In this document: positions 26,976 through 35,437 of the stretch, piece by piece
Numbering within the stretch: position 1 is the first letter of the stretch
How the letters are laid out: each line of letters begins with the position of its first letter
Origin: Comamonas sp. GB3 AK4-5
GTDB taxonomy: Bacteria > Pseudomonadota > Gammaproteobacteria > Burkholderiales > Burkholderiaceae_C
Direction of reading: 5' to 3'
DNA length: 64,000 nucleotides
NCBI RefSeq assembly: GCF_041320665.1
Contig: NZ_CP166730.1
Location: forward strand, 186,001 to 250,000
Translations under genes and position numbers: made by a program
The notes under the pieces: model-generated
What the model was told of the DNA's origin: nothing
Databases searched by the model: none
The model's input: the letters and a program-made list of their open reading frames with translations, nothing else

Positions 26976-27140
26976 CCCTCACCCCCACCCTCTCCCCCAC
27001 GGGGGCGAGGGAGTAAAGCCAAGCCACGGCGCAGTGCCAAAAACTGGCGCAGCCCATGTCAGCAGACAGCGAGCAAGGGCCGCCCCGCAGCGAGGCTGTC
27101 GTCCCCCTCTGGGGGAAGGCGCGCAGCGCCTCAGGGGGAG
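26976..27140 (-). repeat. Dispersed 3'-end repeat, copy C (two modules)
   Basis: Module 1 (26976-27027) repeats CCCTCACCCCCACCCTCTCCC with an inverted GGGGGCGAGGGAG and AAAGCCAAGCCA as in copy B. Then AAAAACTGGCGCA (shared with copy A), GACAGCGAGCAAGGGCCGCC, GAGGCTGTCGTCCCCCT and GGGGGAAGGCGCGCAGCGCCTCAGGGGG. It ends 3 nt before the SDR stop codon. Confidence 0.85.
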
Positions 27141-27143
27141 TCG

Positions 27144-28061
27144 TCAGACTGGATCCCAGCTGAACACGTCGGCAGAGCGATCCATGGGCACAAACGAGGC
27201 CTTGAGCGCCGGCATGCCATGCTCGGCAATGAACTCGGGCGTCCAGCCTTCGCTGCGGTGTACCGAGCGCAGCGGGCGGGGTTGGCTCATCAGAAAGATC
27301 TCGTTGTTGCGCACGGCAAAGACCTGGGCGTTCACATCTTTGGCCTGGTCGGACAGCAGATAGACCGCCAGCGGCGCGATTTTGTTGGGCGTCATCTGCT
27401 GGATCTTGGCCACGCGCGCCTGCTGCTCGGGGGTGTCGGTGGGGATGGAGCCAATCATGCGGCTCCAGGCAAAGGGGGCGATGCAGTTGGAGCGCACATT
27501 GAACTTGGCCATGTCCAGCGCAATGGACTTGGACAGGGCGGTCAGGCCCAGCTTGGCGGCGCTGTAGTTAGCCTGGCCCAGATTGCCTATCAGGCCGGAG
27601 GTGGAGGTCATGTGCACCAGGGCGCCGCTTTCCTGCTCCTTGAAGTGGTTGGCGGCGGCGCGGCTCATGTAGTAGCTGCCGTAGAGGTGGACCTTGATGA
27701 CGGCATCCCACTCGTCCAGGCTCATCTTGTGGAAGAAGCGGTCGCGCAGAATGCCGGCGTTGTTGACGATGCCGTCGATGCGGCCAAAGCTGTCCACGGC
27801 GCATTGCACGATGCGGCCGGCGCTGACCGCTTCCGACACGCTGTCGGTATTGGCCACGGCCTGGCCGCCAGCGGCCTTGATTTCGTCCACCACTTTCTGT
27901 GCCGGGCCGGCGTCCGTGCCTTCGCCTGTGGTGGAGGTGCCGATGTCGTTGACCACCACCTTGGCACCCGCTGCCGCCATGGCCAATGCGATGTCACGGC
28001 CTATGCCACCGCCGGCACCGGTCACTACGACGACCTTGTCTTGCATCATCTTCTGGGCCAT
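27144..28061 (-). CDS. Short-chain dehydrogenase, (3R)-hydroxyacyl-CoA dehydrogenase type
   Basis: A 305-residue SDR. NAD(P) motif TGAGGGIGRD (residues 14-23), NNAG, catalytic Ser in TSTSGLIGN and the YSAAK motif are all present. It is longer than classical SDRs (about 250), and the C-terminal extension and FNVRSNCIAPFAWSRM region resemble the dehydrogenase part of peroxisomal multifunctional enzyme type 2. With the (R)-hydratase gene next door it would complete an R-specific beta-oxidation step. ATG at 28061 is used. It is the first gene of the minus-strand cluster and is divergent from the itaconate-type cluster with 189 nt between them. Confidence 0.92.
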   Translation of the reverse strand: MAQKMMQDKVVVVTGAGGGIGRDIALAMAAAGAKVVVNDIGTSTTGEGTDAGPAQKVVDEIKAAGGQAVANTDSVSEAVSAGRIVQCAVDSFGRIDGIVNNAGILRDRFFHKMSLDEWDAVIKVHLYGSYYMSRAAANHFKEQESGALVHMTSTSGLIGNLGQANYSAAKLGLTALSKSIALDMAKFNVRSNCIAPFAWSRMIGSIPTDTPEQQARVAKIQQMTPNKIAPLAVYLLSDQAKDVNAQVFAVRNNEIFLMSQPRPLRSVHRSEGWTPEFIAEHGMPALKASFVPMDRSADVFSWDPV

Positions 28062-28250
28062 GGTTTGTCGTCCTTTTCTGTGGTTGGGAGAGATGGAACG
28101 AGCATGCCGGCAAACCGGCGCAGGCGCCATTTGGCAATCCCAAGGGAGGACTTCGGCAATGTGAAACCAGCCCCTGAGACAGGCCCTTAGGCAGAGCCGA
28201 AGACACGCTTTCAAAAACGCAGCTTGCCTGCGGGCTGCGCTGCCGTAACC

Positions 28251-29153
28251 ATGGCAGGCATGACAGAACCGCAACATGCAACCATCGATGCCGCCATGCA
28301 GGCGCATCTTCAGACTTGGCAGGGCAAGAGCGAGTCGCGCGTCGACCTGGTGGCTGCTGCGCCCGTGGCGGCCATGGCGGCCACGCTGGACTGTGATGAC
28401 CCAGCGCCGGTGGCAGGCACGGCCTTGCCGCCGCTGTGGCACTGGATGTACTTTTTGCCCCACGCACGCCAAAGCGAAATCGGTCCCGATGGCCACCCGC
28501 TGCGGGGCGGTTTTCTGCCGCCCGTGCCGCTGCCGCGCCGCATGTGGGCCGGTGGCCGCCTGCGCTGGGAAGCGCGCAATGCGCTGGCTGTCGGGCAGGA
28601 GGTGGAGCGCGTCTCCACCATACAGTCCGTCAAGCACAAGGCCGGGCGTTCGGGCGAGCTGCTGTTTGTGCAGGTGGAGCACCGGTTCCGCAATGCCGGC
28701 GGCCTGGCGCTGACCGAAGAGCATGACATCGTCTACCGGCCGCTGGCCCAGCCTGGCGAAGCCGCACCCGCGCCGCAAACACCGCCGCTGGCCGGCCAGG
28801 CCGCATGGTCGCGCACCATCGTTCCCGATGATGTGCTGCTGTTCCGCTATTCGGCACTGACCTTCAACGGCCACCGCATCCACTATGACCGCCAGTACGT
28901 CACCCAGGTGGAGGGCTACCCCGGGCTGATCGTGCACGGTCCCTTGATTGCAACGCTGCTGGTCGATTTGCTGCGCCGCCACCTGCCGGACGCACAACTG
29001 CTCAGCTTCGATTTCCGGGCCGTGCGCCCCACGTTTGATTTGCATGCGTTCAGCGTGCATGGCAAGCCCTCGCAGGACGGAAAAACCGTGGAGCTCTGGG
29101 CCCAGGACCATGAAGGCTGGCTGACCATGCAAGCCACAGCCACGCTGGGCTGA
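28251..29153 (+). CDS. Itaconyl-CoA / mesaconyl-C4-CoA hydratase-like protein (HTD2/FAS1-like dehydratase)
   Basis: A 300-residue hotdog hydratase of the HTD2/mesaconyl-C4-CoA hydratase type. The second hotdog shows YSALTFNGHRIHYDRQYV and the GLIVHGPLIATLL segment, the hydratase signature; the N-terminal unit has PLWHWMYFLP and LPRRMWAGGRL. Gene order (this gene, acyl-CoA dehydrogenase, CoA-transferase, MmgE/PrpD, CitE-like) matches the Pseudomonas aeruginosa itaconate set, where the corresponding protein is Ich, itaconyl-CoA hydratase producing citramalyl-CoA. The enzymatic assignment is by synteny and family, not by residues specific to itaconate. ATGs at 28251 and 28260 are both possible. 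Confidence 0.85.
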   Translation: MAGMTEPQHATIDAAMQAHLQTWQGKSESRVDLVAAAPVAAMAATLDCDDPAPVAGTALPPLWHWMYFLPHARQSEIGPDGHPLRGGFLPPVPLPRRMWAGGRLRWEARNALAVGQEVERVSTIQSVKHKAGRSGELLFVQVEHRFRNAGGLALTEEHDIVYRPLAQPGEAAPAPQTPPLAGQAAWSRTIVPDDVLLFRYSALTFNGHRIHYDRQYVTQVEGYPGLIVHGPLIATLLVDLLRRHLPDAQLLSFDFRAVRPTFDLHAFSVHGKPSQDGKTVELWAQDHEGWLTMQATATLG

Positions 29154-29165
29154 GAAGGACTATCG

Positions 29166-29212
29166 AAACAAGAGCTGCTTGTGCATATGCAGCAAGCGCT
29201 AGAGGCCTGAAA
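29166..29212. repeat. Short intergenic repeat of a type common in Comamonadaceae
   Basis: AAACAAGAGCTGCTTG, then ATGCAGCAAGCGCTAGAGGCC: an imperfect inverted repeat (CTGCTTG / CAAGCG) in the 88-nt gap between the hydratase and the acyl-CoA dehydrogenase genes. It resembles a short element I recall from many Comamonadaceae intergenic regions; a looser relative lies at 55275-55315. Confidence 0.45.
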
Positions 29213-29241
29213 GGCTTGAAACAGTTGGAATCGACAAGGCC

Positions 29242-30408
29242 ATGATTGAAAAGACACTGAGCAACAACTACCCCGAAATCCGCGATGCCATCCGTGACCT
29301 GTGCCGTCAGTTTCCGGATGAGTATTTCCGCAAGGTGGACGAGGCGCGCGCCTACCCCGAAACCTTTGTGAATGCGCTGACCGAAGCCGGCTGGCTGGCG
29401 GCGCTGATTCCGCAGGAATACGGCGGCTCCGGCCTGGGCCTGACCGAGGCCTCGGTCATCATGGAAGAGATCAACCGCTGCGGCGGCAACTCCGGCGCCT
29501 GCCACGGCCAGATGTACAACATGGGCACGCTGCTGCGCCATGGCTCCAAGGCGCAAAAGGACAAATACCTGCCGAAGATTGCCAGCGGCGAATGGCGGCT
29601 GCAGTCCATGGGCGTGACCGAGCCCACCACCGGCACCGACACCACCAAGATCAAGACCAGTGCGGTGAAAAAGGGCGACCGCTACGTCATCAACGGCCAG
29701 AAGGTGTGGATCAGCCGCATACAGCACAGCGACTTCATGATTTTGCTGGCCCGCACCACGCCGTTGGCCGAGGTGACCAAGAAGAGCGAGGGCATGTCGA
29801 TTTTCATGGTGGACCTGCGCGAGGCCGAGCAAAACGGCATGACGGTGCGGCCCATTCCCAATATGGTCAACCACGAGACCAATGAGCTGTTCTTCGAGAA
29901 CCTGGAGATTCCGGCAGAGAACCTGATTGGCGAAGAGGGCAAGGGCTTCAAGTACATCCTTGATGGCCTGAATGCCGAGCGCACCTTGATTGCCGCCGAG
30001 TGCATAGGCGACGGCTACTGGTTCATGGACCGCGTCACCAAGTATGTGAAGGACCGCCAGGTGTTTGGTCGCCCCATTGGCCAGAACCAGGGCGTGCAGT
30101 TCCCCATCGCTGAGACCTTTATCGAACTGGAAGCCGCGAATCTGATGCGCTGGAAGGCCTGCGAGCTGTTCGACAAACATGAACAAATGGGTGCTCAGGC
30201 AAATATGGCCAAGTACCTGGCAGCCAAGGCCAGTTGGGAGGCAGCCAATGCCTGCCTGCAATTCCACGGCGGCTTTGGCTTTGCCTGCGAATACGACGTG
30301 GAGCGCAAATTCCGTGAGACGCGCCTGTACCAGGTGGCGCCGATCTCCACGAACTTGATCTTCTCTTATGTGGCCGAGCACCTCCTTGGTCTTCCACGTT
30401 CTTTCTGA
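29242..30408 (+). CDS. Acyl-CoA dehydrogenase family protein
   Basis: A 388-residue FAD enzyme. Motifs: LIPQEYGGSGLGL, MGVTEPTTGTDT, INGQKVWISRIQHSD, LFFENLEIPAENLIGEEGKG, DRQVFGRPIGQNQ, LQFHGGFGFACEYDVERKFRE. The place of the usual C-terminal catalytic Glu (YEGT) reads LYQVAPISTN, while helix G contains LNAERTLIAAE, suggesting the base is in helix G as in isovaleryl-CoA dehydrogenase. The orthologous position in the Pseudomonas itaconate set also holds an acyl-CoA dehydrogenase of unproven role. It is followed by the CoA-transferase after 10 nt with a GAGGGAG ribosome site. Confidence 0.9.
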   Translation: MIEKTLSNNYPEIRDAIRDLCRQFPDEYFRKVDEARAYPETFVNALTEAGWLAALIPQEYGGSGLGLTEASVIMEEINRCGGNSGACHGQMYNMGTLLRHGSKAQKDKYLPKIASGEWRLQSMGVTEPTTGTDTTKIKTSAVKKGDRYVINGQKVWISRIQHSDFMILLARTTPLAEVTKKSEGMSIFMVDLREAEQNGMTVRPIPNMVNHETNELFFENLEIPAENLIGEEGKGFKYILDGLNAERTLIAAECIGDGYWFMDRVTKYVKDRQVFGRPIGQNQGVQFPIAETFIELEAANLMRWKACELFDKHEQMGAQANMAKYLAAKASWEAANACLQFHGGFGFACEYDVERKFRETRLYQVAPISTNLIFSYVAEHLLGLPRSF

Positions 30409-30418
30409 GGGAGCTCTT

Positions 30419-31615
30419 ATGGTTCGACCGCTTGATGGCATCACCGTGGTCTCGCTGGAACATGCGGTCGCCGCACCGTTTTGCACGCGCCAGCTGGCCG
30501 ATCTGGGCGCGCGCGTGATCAAGGTGGAGCGGCCCGGAAGCGGCGACTTTGCGCGTGGTTATGACCAGCGCGTGAAGGGCCAGTCCTCGCACTTCACCTG
30601 GATCAACCGCAGCAAGCAAAGCCTGGCGCTGGATGTGAAGCAGCCCCAGGCCAAGGCGGCGGTGCTGGAGCTGTTGAAGACTGCCGATGTGCTGGTGCAA
30701 AACCTGGCGCCCGGCGCGGCGGCGCGCATGGGGCTGTCGTATGAGGCATTGAAGGCGCACAACCCCAGGCTCATCGTTTGCGACATCAGCGGCTATGGCA
30801 GCGATGGCCCGTACCGCGACAAAAAAGCCTATGACCTGCTGATCCAGAGCGAGGCGGGCTTTCTGTCCGTCACCGGCACGCCGGAGACGCCCAGCAAGTC
30901 CGGCATCTCGGTGGCCGATATTGCGGCAGGCATGTATGCCTACACCAACATCCTCTCGGCCCTGCTGCTGCGTGGCAGAACGGGCGAGGGCAGCCATATC
31001 GATGTCTCCATGCTCGAGGCCATGGGCGAATGGATGGGCTACCCGCTGTACTACGCCTACGACGGTGCCACGCCGCCGCCGCGCACCGGGGCCTCGCACG
31101 CCAGCATCTACCCCTATGGGCCGTTTACGGCCGGCGATGGCGGCACGGTGATGCTGGGCCTGCAAAACGAGCGCGAATGGAAGGTGTTTTGCGACCAGGT
31201 TCTGCTGCGCCCCGAGGTGGCCGTGGATGCGCGCTTTCACAGCAATGCCCAGCGCAATGCCAACCGTGCCGAGCTGCAAGAACTGATCTTGCAGGAGTTT
31301 GCCCCACTCAGCGCGGCCCAGGTGGTGCAGCGCCTGGACGCGGCCGGCATTGCCAACGCCCATGTCAACGATATGGCGGGGCTGTGGGCCCACCCGCAGC
31401 TGGCCGCACGCCAGCGCTGGCGCAGCGTGGCCACGCCCGTGGGCGAGGTGCCAGCCCTGCTGCCCCCGGGCGTGAACAGCGCCTTTGACTACCGCATGGA
31501 CCCCATACCCGCCGTGGGCCAGCACAACGCCGCCATCCTGGCCGAGCTGGGCTGGAGCAGCGCGCAGATCGCGGCGCTGCAGCAGGCGCAAAGCGCCAAG
31601 GCCATGGATGTCTGA
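30419..31615 (+). CDS. Family III CoA-transferase, probable itaconate CoA-transferase
   Basis: A 398-residue CaiB/BaiF-type transferase, which would activate itaconate with CoA from succinyl-CoA or another donor. N-terminal VVSLEHAVAAPFCTRQLADLG and VIKVERPGSGDFARGYD, central GYGSDGPYRDKKAYDLLIQ and SGISVADIAAGMYAY are typical. At the catalytic position most relatives have Asp (as in the protein at 12532-13815, LLDVA); here it is Glu ([13 protein letters not shown]). Start ATG 30419 lies 10 nt after the dehydrogenase stop. Itaconate as substrate is inferred from gene neighbourhood matching P. aeruginosa ict. Confidence 0.88.
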   Translation: MVRPLDGITVVSLEHAVAAPFCTRQLADLGARVIKVERPGSGDFARGYDQRVKGQSSHFTWINRSKQSLALDVKQPQAKAAVLELLKTADVLVQNLAPGAAARMGLSYEALKAHNPRLIVCDISGYGSDGPYRDKKAYDLLIQSEAGFLSVTGTPETPSKSGISVADIAAGMYAYTNILSALLLRGRTGEGSHIDVSMLEAMGEWMGYPLYYAYDGATPPPRTGASHASIYPYGPFTAGDGGTVMLGLQNEREWKVFCDQVLLRPEVAVDARFHSNAQRNANRAELQELILQEFAPLSAAQVVQRLDAAGIANAHVNDMAGLWAHPQLAARQRWRSVATPVGEVPALLPPGVNSAFDYRMDPIPAVGQHNAAILAELGWSSAQIAALQQAQSAKAMDV

Positions 31616-33032
31616 AACCCGAAAACAAGAGCAGTCCATGCAGATGCAGACTGCGTTGGAGACCGATATGAAGCAAGAAAGCCAGGTGGCGGTGCACCCG
31701 TTGGCAGCGTTTGCCGCCACGCTCGTTTGGAGCGATGTGCCCGTCGCCGTGCAGCGCAAGGCCGAAGATCTGTGGGTGGACTGGTTTGGCTCGGTGCTGG
31801 CCGGGCAAGGCGCCCGTCCGGTGCTGAGCCTGGCGCGTTTTGCGCTGTCGCAAGGGCCGGCGCAAGGCCCCAGCGAGGTCATAGGCCAAAGCGCCACCAC
31901 CTCGCCCATGATGGCCGCCCTGGCCAATGCCGCCGCCTCGCATGTGGCCGAGCAGGACGATGTGCACAACGGCTCGGTGTTTCATCCCGCGGCCGTGGTG
32001 TTTCCGGCGGCCGTGGCTGTGGCGCAAAGCTTGGGTGCCAGCGGTGCACAGCTGATGGCGGCCTGCGTGGCTGGCTACGAGGTGGGCATACGCGTGGGTG
32101 AATTCCTGGGCCGCAGCCACTACAAAATCTTCCACACCACGGGCACGGCCGGCACCTTGGCCGCAGCCGCTGCCGTGGGCAATTTGCTGGGGCTGACGCC
32201 GGCGCAAATGCAGCACGCATTCGGCTCGGCCGGCACGCAGTCCGCAGGTCTGTGGGAGTTTTTGCGCACCGCTGCCGACAGCAAACAGCTGCACACGGCG
32301 CATGCGGCATCGGCGGGCTTGATGGCGGCCTATCTGGCACAGGATGGCTTCACCGGCGCGCAGGACATCTTCACCGGCCCGCAAGGCCTGGCCGCAGGCA
32401 TGTCCAGTGACAGCAACCCCGCCAAGTTGACTGATGGTTTGGGCACGCGCTGGGCCACGGCCGAGACCAGCTTCAAATGGCATGCCTCCTGCCGCCACAC
32501 CCATCCGGCGGCCGATGCCTTGCTGCAGGTCATGCAGCAGCATGGGGTGCAAATGGGCGATATCGCGCAGGTCATCTGCCATGTGCACCAGGGTGCCATC
32601 GATGTGCTGGGGCCTGTCACCTCGCCCACCACGGTGCACCAGAGCAAGTTCTCCATGGGCACGGTGCTGGCGCTGGCGGCGCGCTTTGGGCATGCGGGTT
32701 TGACCGAATTCGATACGCACTATCTGGCGGCTGACACTGTGGCAATGCGCGACAAGGTCAGCATGGTGCTGGACCCGGAAGTGGATGCCGCCTACCCGCA
32801 ACGCTGGATTGGCAAGGTGACGGTGCAGACCACGGATGGACGCAGCCTGCACGGCAGGGTGGACGAGCCCAAGGGCGACCCGGGCAACACCTTGAGCCGC
32901 GAGGAAATCACCGCCAAGGCCTTGCGCCTGGCCGCCTATGGCAGTGCGCTGCCGGCCGAGCGGGTACAGCAGACGGTGCAGCAGCTGTGGCAAGTGGCCG
33001 CGTGGCCGCAGGTGGCCAGGTTGCTGGGCTGA
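31608..33032 (+). CDS. MmgE/PrpD family protein
   Basis: A 474-residue member of the 2-methylcitrate dehydratase/cis-aconitate decarboxylase superfamily. Family segments: EDLWVDWFGSVLAGQG, ANAAASHVAEQDDVHNGSVFHPAAVVFPAA, SHYKIFHTTGTAGTLAAAAA, FKWHASCRHTHPAADAL and VHQSKFSMGTVLALAA. The start at 31608 overlaps the CoA-transferase by 8 nt; in-frame ATGs at 31638 and 31668 are alternatives that would trim a poorly conserved lead. A PrpD-like gene is part of the Pseudomonas itaconate set; it may hydrate or isomerise a C5-C6 dicarboxylate. Exact reaction unknown. Confidence 0.9.
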   Translation: MSETRKQEQSMQMQTALETDMKQESQVAVHPLAAFAATLVWSDVPVAVQRKAEDLWVDWFGSVLAGQGARPVLSLARFALSQGPAQGPSEVIGQSATTSPMMAALANAAASHVAEQDDVHNGSVFHPAAVVFPAAVAVAQSLGASGAQLMAACVAGYEVGIRVGEFLGRSHYKIFHTTGTAGTLAAAAAVGNLLGLTPAQMQHAFGSAGTQSAGLWEFLRTAADSKQLHTAHAASAGLMAAYLAQDGFTGAQDIFTGPQGLAAGMSSDSNPAKLTDGLGTRWATAETSFKWHASCRHTHPAADALLQVMQQHGVQMGDIAQVICHVHQGAIDVLGPVTSPTTVHQSKFSMGTVLALAARFGHAGLTEFDTHYLAADTVAMRDKVSMVLDPEVDAAYPQRWIGKVTVQTTDGRSLHGRVDEPKGDPGNTLSREEITAKALRLAAYGSALPAERVQQTVQQLWQVAAWPQVARLLG

Positions 33033-33149
33033 GCACGTTCGGAGGGAGGTCAATCTCTGGCATGTCTGCGGCGGGGGCCGTGGACATGCTTTTCCCCGGG
33101 GACTGAGGCATCACAGAAATGCCGGCCCCATGACACCAGGAGACTTTGC

Positions 33150-34151
33150 ATGACCCATTTATTCACTTCCCGACGCTGGACCCTCAAGGCCTGTGCGGCA
33201 GGCGCTGTGCTGGCGCTGGGTGCCGGCACGGCCATGGCCAACAGCTGGCCCGACAAACCCATCACCCTGGTCGTGCCCTACAGCGCCGGCGGCCCCACCG
33301 ATGTGGTGGCCCGGCTGATTGCCGTGCCCATGAGCCAAAGCCTGGGGCAGAACGTGCTGGTGGAAAACACTGTGGGCGCGGGCGGCACCATTGCCCCCAA
33401 CCGCGTGGCCAAGGCCAAGAACGACGGCTACACCATCCTGATCCACCACATGGGCATGGCCACGGCCCCGGCGCTGTACAAAAAACTGCCCTACAACCCG
33501 CTGACCGACTTTGAATACATAGGCCAGGTGCTGGATGTGCCCATGACGCTGTTGTCGCGCAAGGACTTCCCTGCCAACAACTTCAAGGAGCTGCAGGACT
33601 ACGTCAAAAAGCACCAGGACTCGGTCTCGCTGGCCAATGCCGGCATTGGCGCGGTGTCGCAGCTGTGCGGCATGCTGTTCATGCACCAGCTGGGCGTGAA
33701 GCTGACCACCGTGCCCTACAAGGGCGCGGGCCCGGCCATGAACGACTTGATGGGCGGCCAGGTGGACTTGCTGTGCGACCAGACCACGCAGACCGTGCCG
33801 GTGATCCAGGATGGCAAACGCGTCAAGGTGTTTGGCGTGACCACGTCCGAACGGCTGAAGTCCCTGCCCGATATCCCCACGCTGAACGAGCAGGGGCTCA
33901 AGGGCTTTGACGTCAAGGTCTGGCATGGCATGTACGCCCCCAAGGGCACGCCCAAGGAGGCGCTGGACAAGCTCAACAAGGCCTTGAACGTGGCGCTGAA
34001 GGACGAGAACGTGAAAAAGCGCATTGCCGACCTCAGCTCCGATCTGGTCTCGCCCGAAAAGGCCACGCCCGACGGTCTGCGCAAGCATCTGGAGACCGAG
34101 GTCGCACGCTGGGACAAGGTGATCAAGGCCGCAGGCGTGTCGGCAGAGTAA
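33150..34151 (+). CDS. Bug/TctC-family solute-binding protein
   Basis: A 333-residue periplasmic receptor with a Tat-like signal (TSRRWTLKACAAGAV, cleaved near TAMA-N). Family blocks: LVVPYSAGGPTDVVARL, ENTVGAGGTIAPN, HHMGMATAPALYKKLPY, LANAGIGAVSQLCGMLF, TVPYKGAGPAMNDLMGGQV, IPTLNEQGLKGFDVKVWHGM. It sits inside the itaconate-type cluster, 117 nt after the PrpD gene, so a C5 dicarboxylate such as itaconate or mesaconate is a reasonable ligand guess. An AGGAGA ribosome site precedes the ATG. No membrane components accompany it. Confidence 0.93.
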   Translation: MTHLFTSRRWTLKACAAGAVLALGAGTAMANSWPDKPITLVVPYSAGGPTDVVARLIAVPMSQSLGQNVLVENTVGAGGTIAPNRVAKAKNDGYTILIHHMGMATAPALYKKLPYNPLTDFEYIGQVLDVPMTLLSRKDFPANNFKELQDYVKKHQDSVSLANAGIGAVSQLCGMLFMHQLGVKLTTVPYKGAGPAMNDLMGGQVDLLCDQTTQTVPVIQDGKRVKVFGVTTSERLKSLPDIPTLNEQGLKGFDVKVWHGMYAPKGTPKEALDKLNKALNVALKDENVKKRIADLSSDLVSPEKATPDGLRKHLETEVARWDKVIKAAGVSAE

Positions 34152-34223
34152 GCGCCTCTGCGCAAGCACCGGCAAGGCTGCTCTTCGCATGGCCTTGCCG
34201 GCTTCCCCTGCCCTGCTGTATGA

Positions 34224-34383
<160 letters not shown>

Positions 34384-34413
34384 CCGTTTTCGGTCTGTCT
34401 TGAGAGACCTTCC

Positions 34414-35283
34414 ATGTCCGCGTTGGCACAACACGCCTGCTCTTTTCTGTTTGTTCCGGCCAACCGTCCCGAACGCATTCCCAAGGCCTTGGCCAGCGGC
34501 GCCGATATGGTGATTGCCGACTGGGAAGACGCCGTCGCCCCTGTCGACAAGGGCGCTGCCCGTGCGGCATTGCTGGCGGCCTGCCAAGCATTGGAGCCTG
34601 CCCAGCGTGCGCGTCTGCTGGTGCGCATCAATGCCGAAGGCACGGCCTGGCATGCCGAGGATGTGCGTGCCCTGGCGCAGCTGGTGGGCCAGGGCGTGGC
34701 CGGTGCGGTGGTGGCCAAGGCCGAGTCACCGGGCACGCTGGCCGGCGTGGCTGCCGTGGCAGGGGCAGGTTGTGCGCTGCTGCCGCTGGTGGAATCGGTG
34801 GCCGGTCTGGATGAAGCCCATGCCTTGGCACGGGCCCCCCAGGTGGTGCGCCTGGCCTTTGGCCATCTGGACTTTCAAGTGGACGCCGGCATGCAATGCG
34901 GCCCGGATGAGGCCGAACTGCTGCCCGTGCGCATGGCCCTGGTCTTTGCCTCGCGCCGGGCGGGGCTGGCCCAGCCCGTTGACGGCGTCACGGTGGACAC
35001 GCGCGATGCGGCCCTGACCACGGCTGACACCCAGCGTGCGCAGCGCATGGGCTTTGGTGCCAAGCTGTGCATACACCCGGCCCAGGTGGCGGCCGTGCAT
35101 ACGGTGTTCGATCCGGATGAGGCCGCCGTGGCTCAGGCCAACCGTGTGCAGCAGGCTTTAAGAGAGGCTGGCGGCGGTGTGTGTGTGTTGGATGGCCGCA
35201 TGGTGGATGCGCCCGTGCTCAAACACGCCGAGCAGGTGCTGCAGCGCCATGCCTGGGCGTTGCAGCGGACCGCCATGCGGTGA
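34414..35283 (+). CDS. CitE-like lyase, probable (S)-citramalyl-CoA lyase
   Basis: A 289-residue HpcH/HpaI aldolase-citrate lyase beta family protein. Motifs: SFLFVPANRPERIPKAL, DMVIADWEDAV, LVRINAEGT, VVAKAESPG, LPLVESVAG with a metal-ligand Glu, LAFGHLDFQVDAG with the metal-ligand Asp, and GFGAKLCIHPAQV. It would cleave citramalyl-CoA to pyruvate and acetyl-CoA, finishing the itaconate pathway (Ccl in P. aeruginosa). It is the last gene of the plus-strand cluster. Related enzymes act on malyl-CoA or citryl-CoA, so the substrate rests on context. Confidence 0.9.
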   Translation: MSALAQHACSFLFVPANRPERIPKALASGADMVIADWEDAVAPVDKGAARAALLAACQALEPAQRARLLVRINAEGTAWHAEDVRALAQLVGQGVAGAVVAKAESPGTLAGVAAVAGAGCALLPLVESVAGLDEAHALARAPQVVRLAFGHLDFQVDAGMQCGPDEAELLPVRMALVFASRRAGLAQPVDGVTVDTRDAALTTADTQRAQRMGFGAKLCIHPAQVAAVHTVFDPDEAAVAQANRVQQALREAGGGVCVLDGRMVDAPVLKHAEQVLQRHAWALQRTAMR

Positions 35284-35437
35284 CGGGGAAGGCGGCGCGG
35301 ACTTGATGGAGCCAGGCCTGATGCCAGGCGTGGGTGCAAGGTCGTGATGTAATCGCGGCACTTCGGACAGCGCTCGCGGCGAGTCTCGCCTCACGACAGG
35401 CTGCCGACGGTTTCCAACTTCCCATAGAGAGATCACC

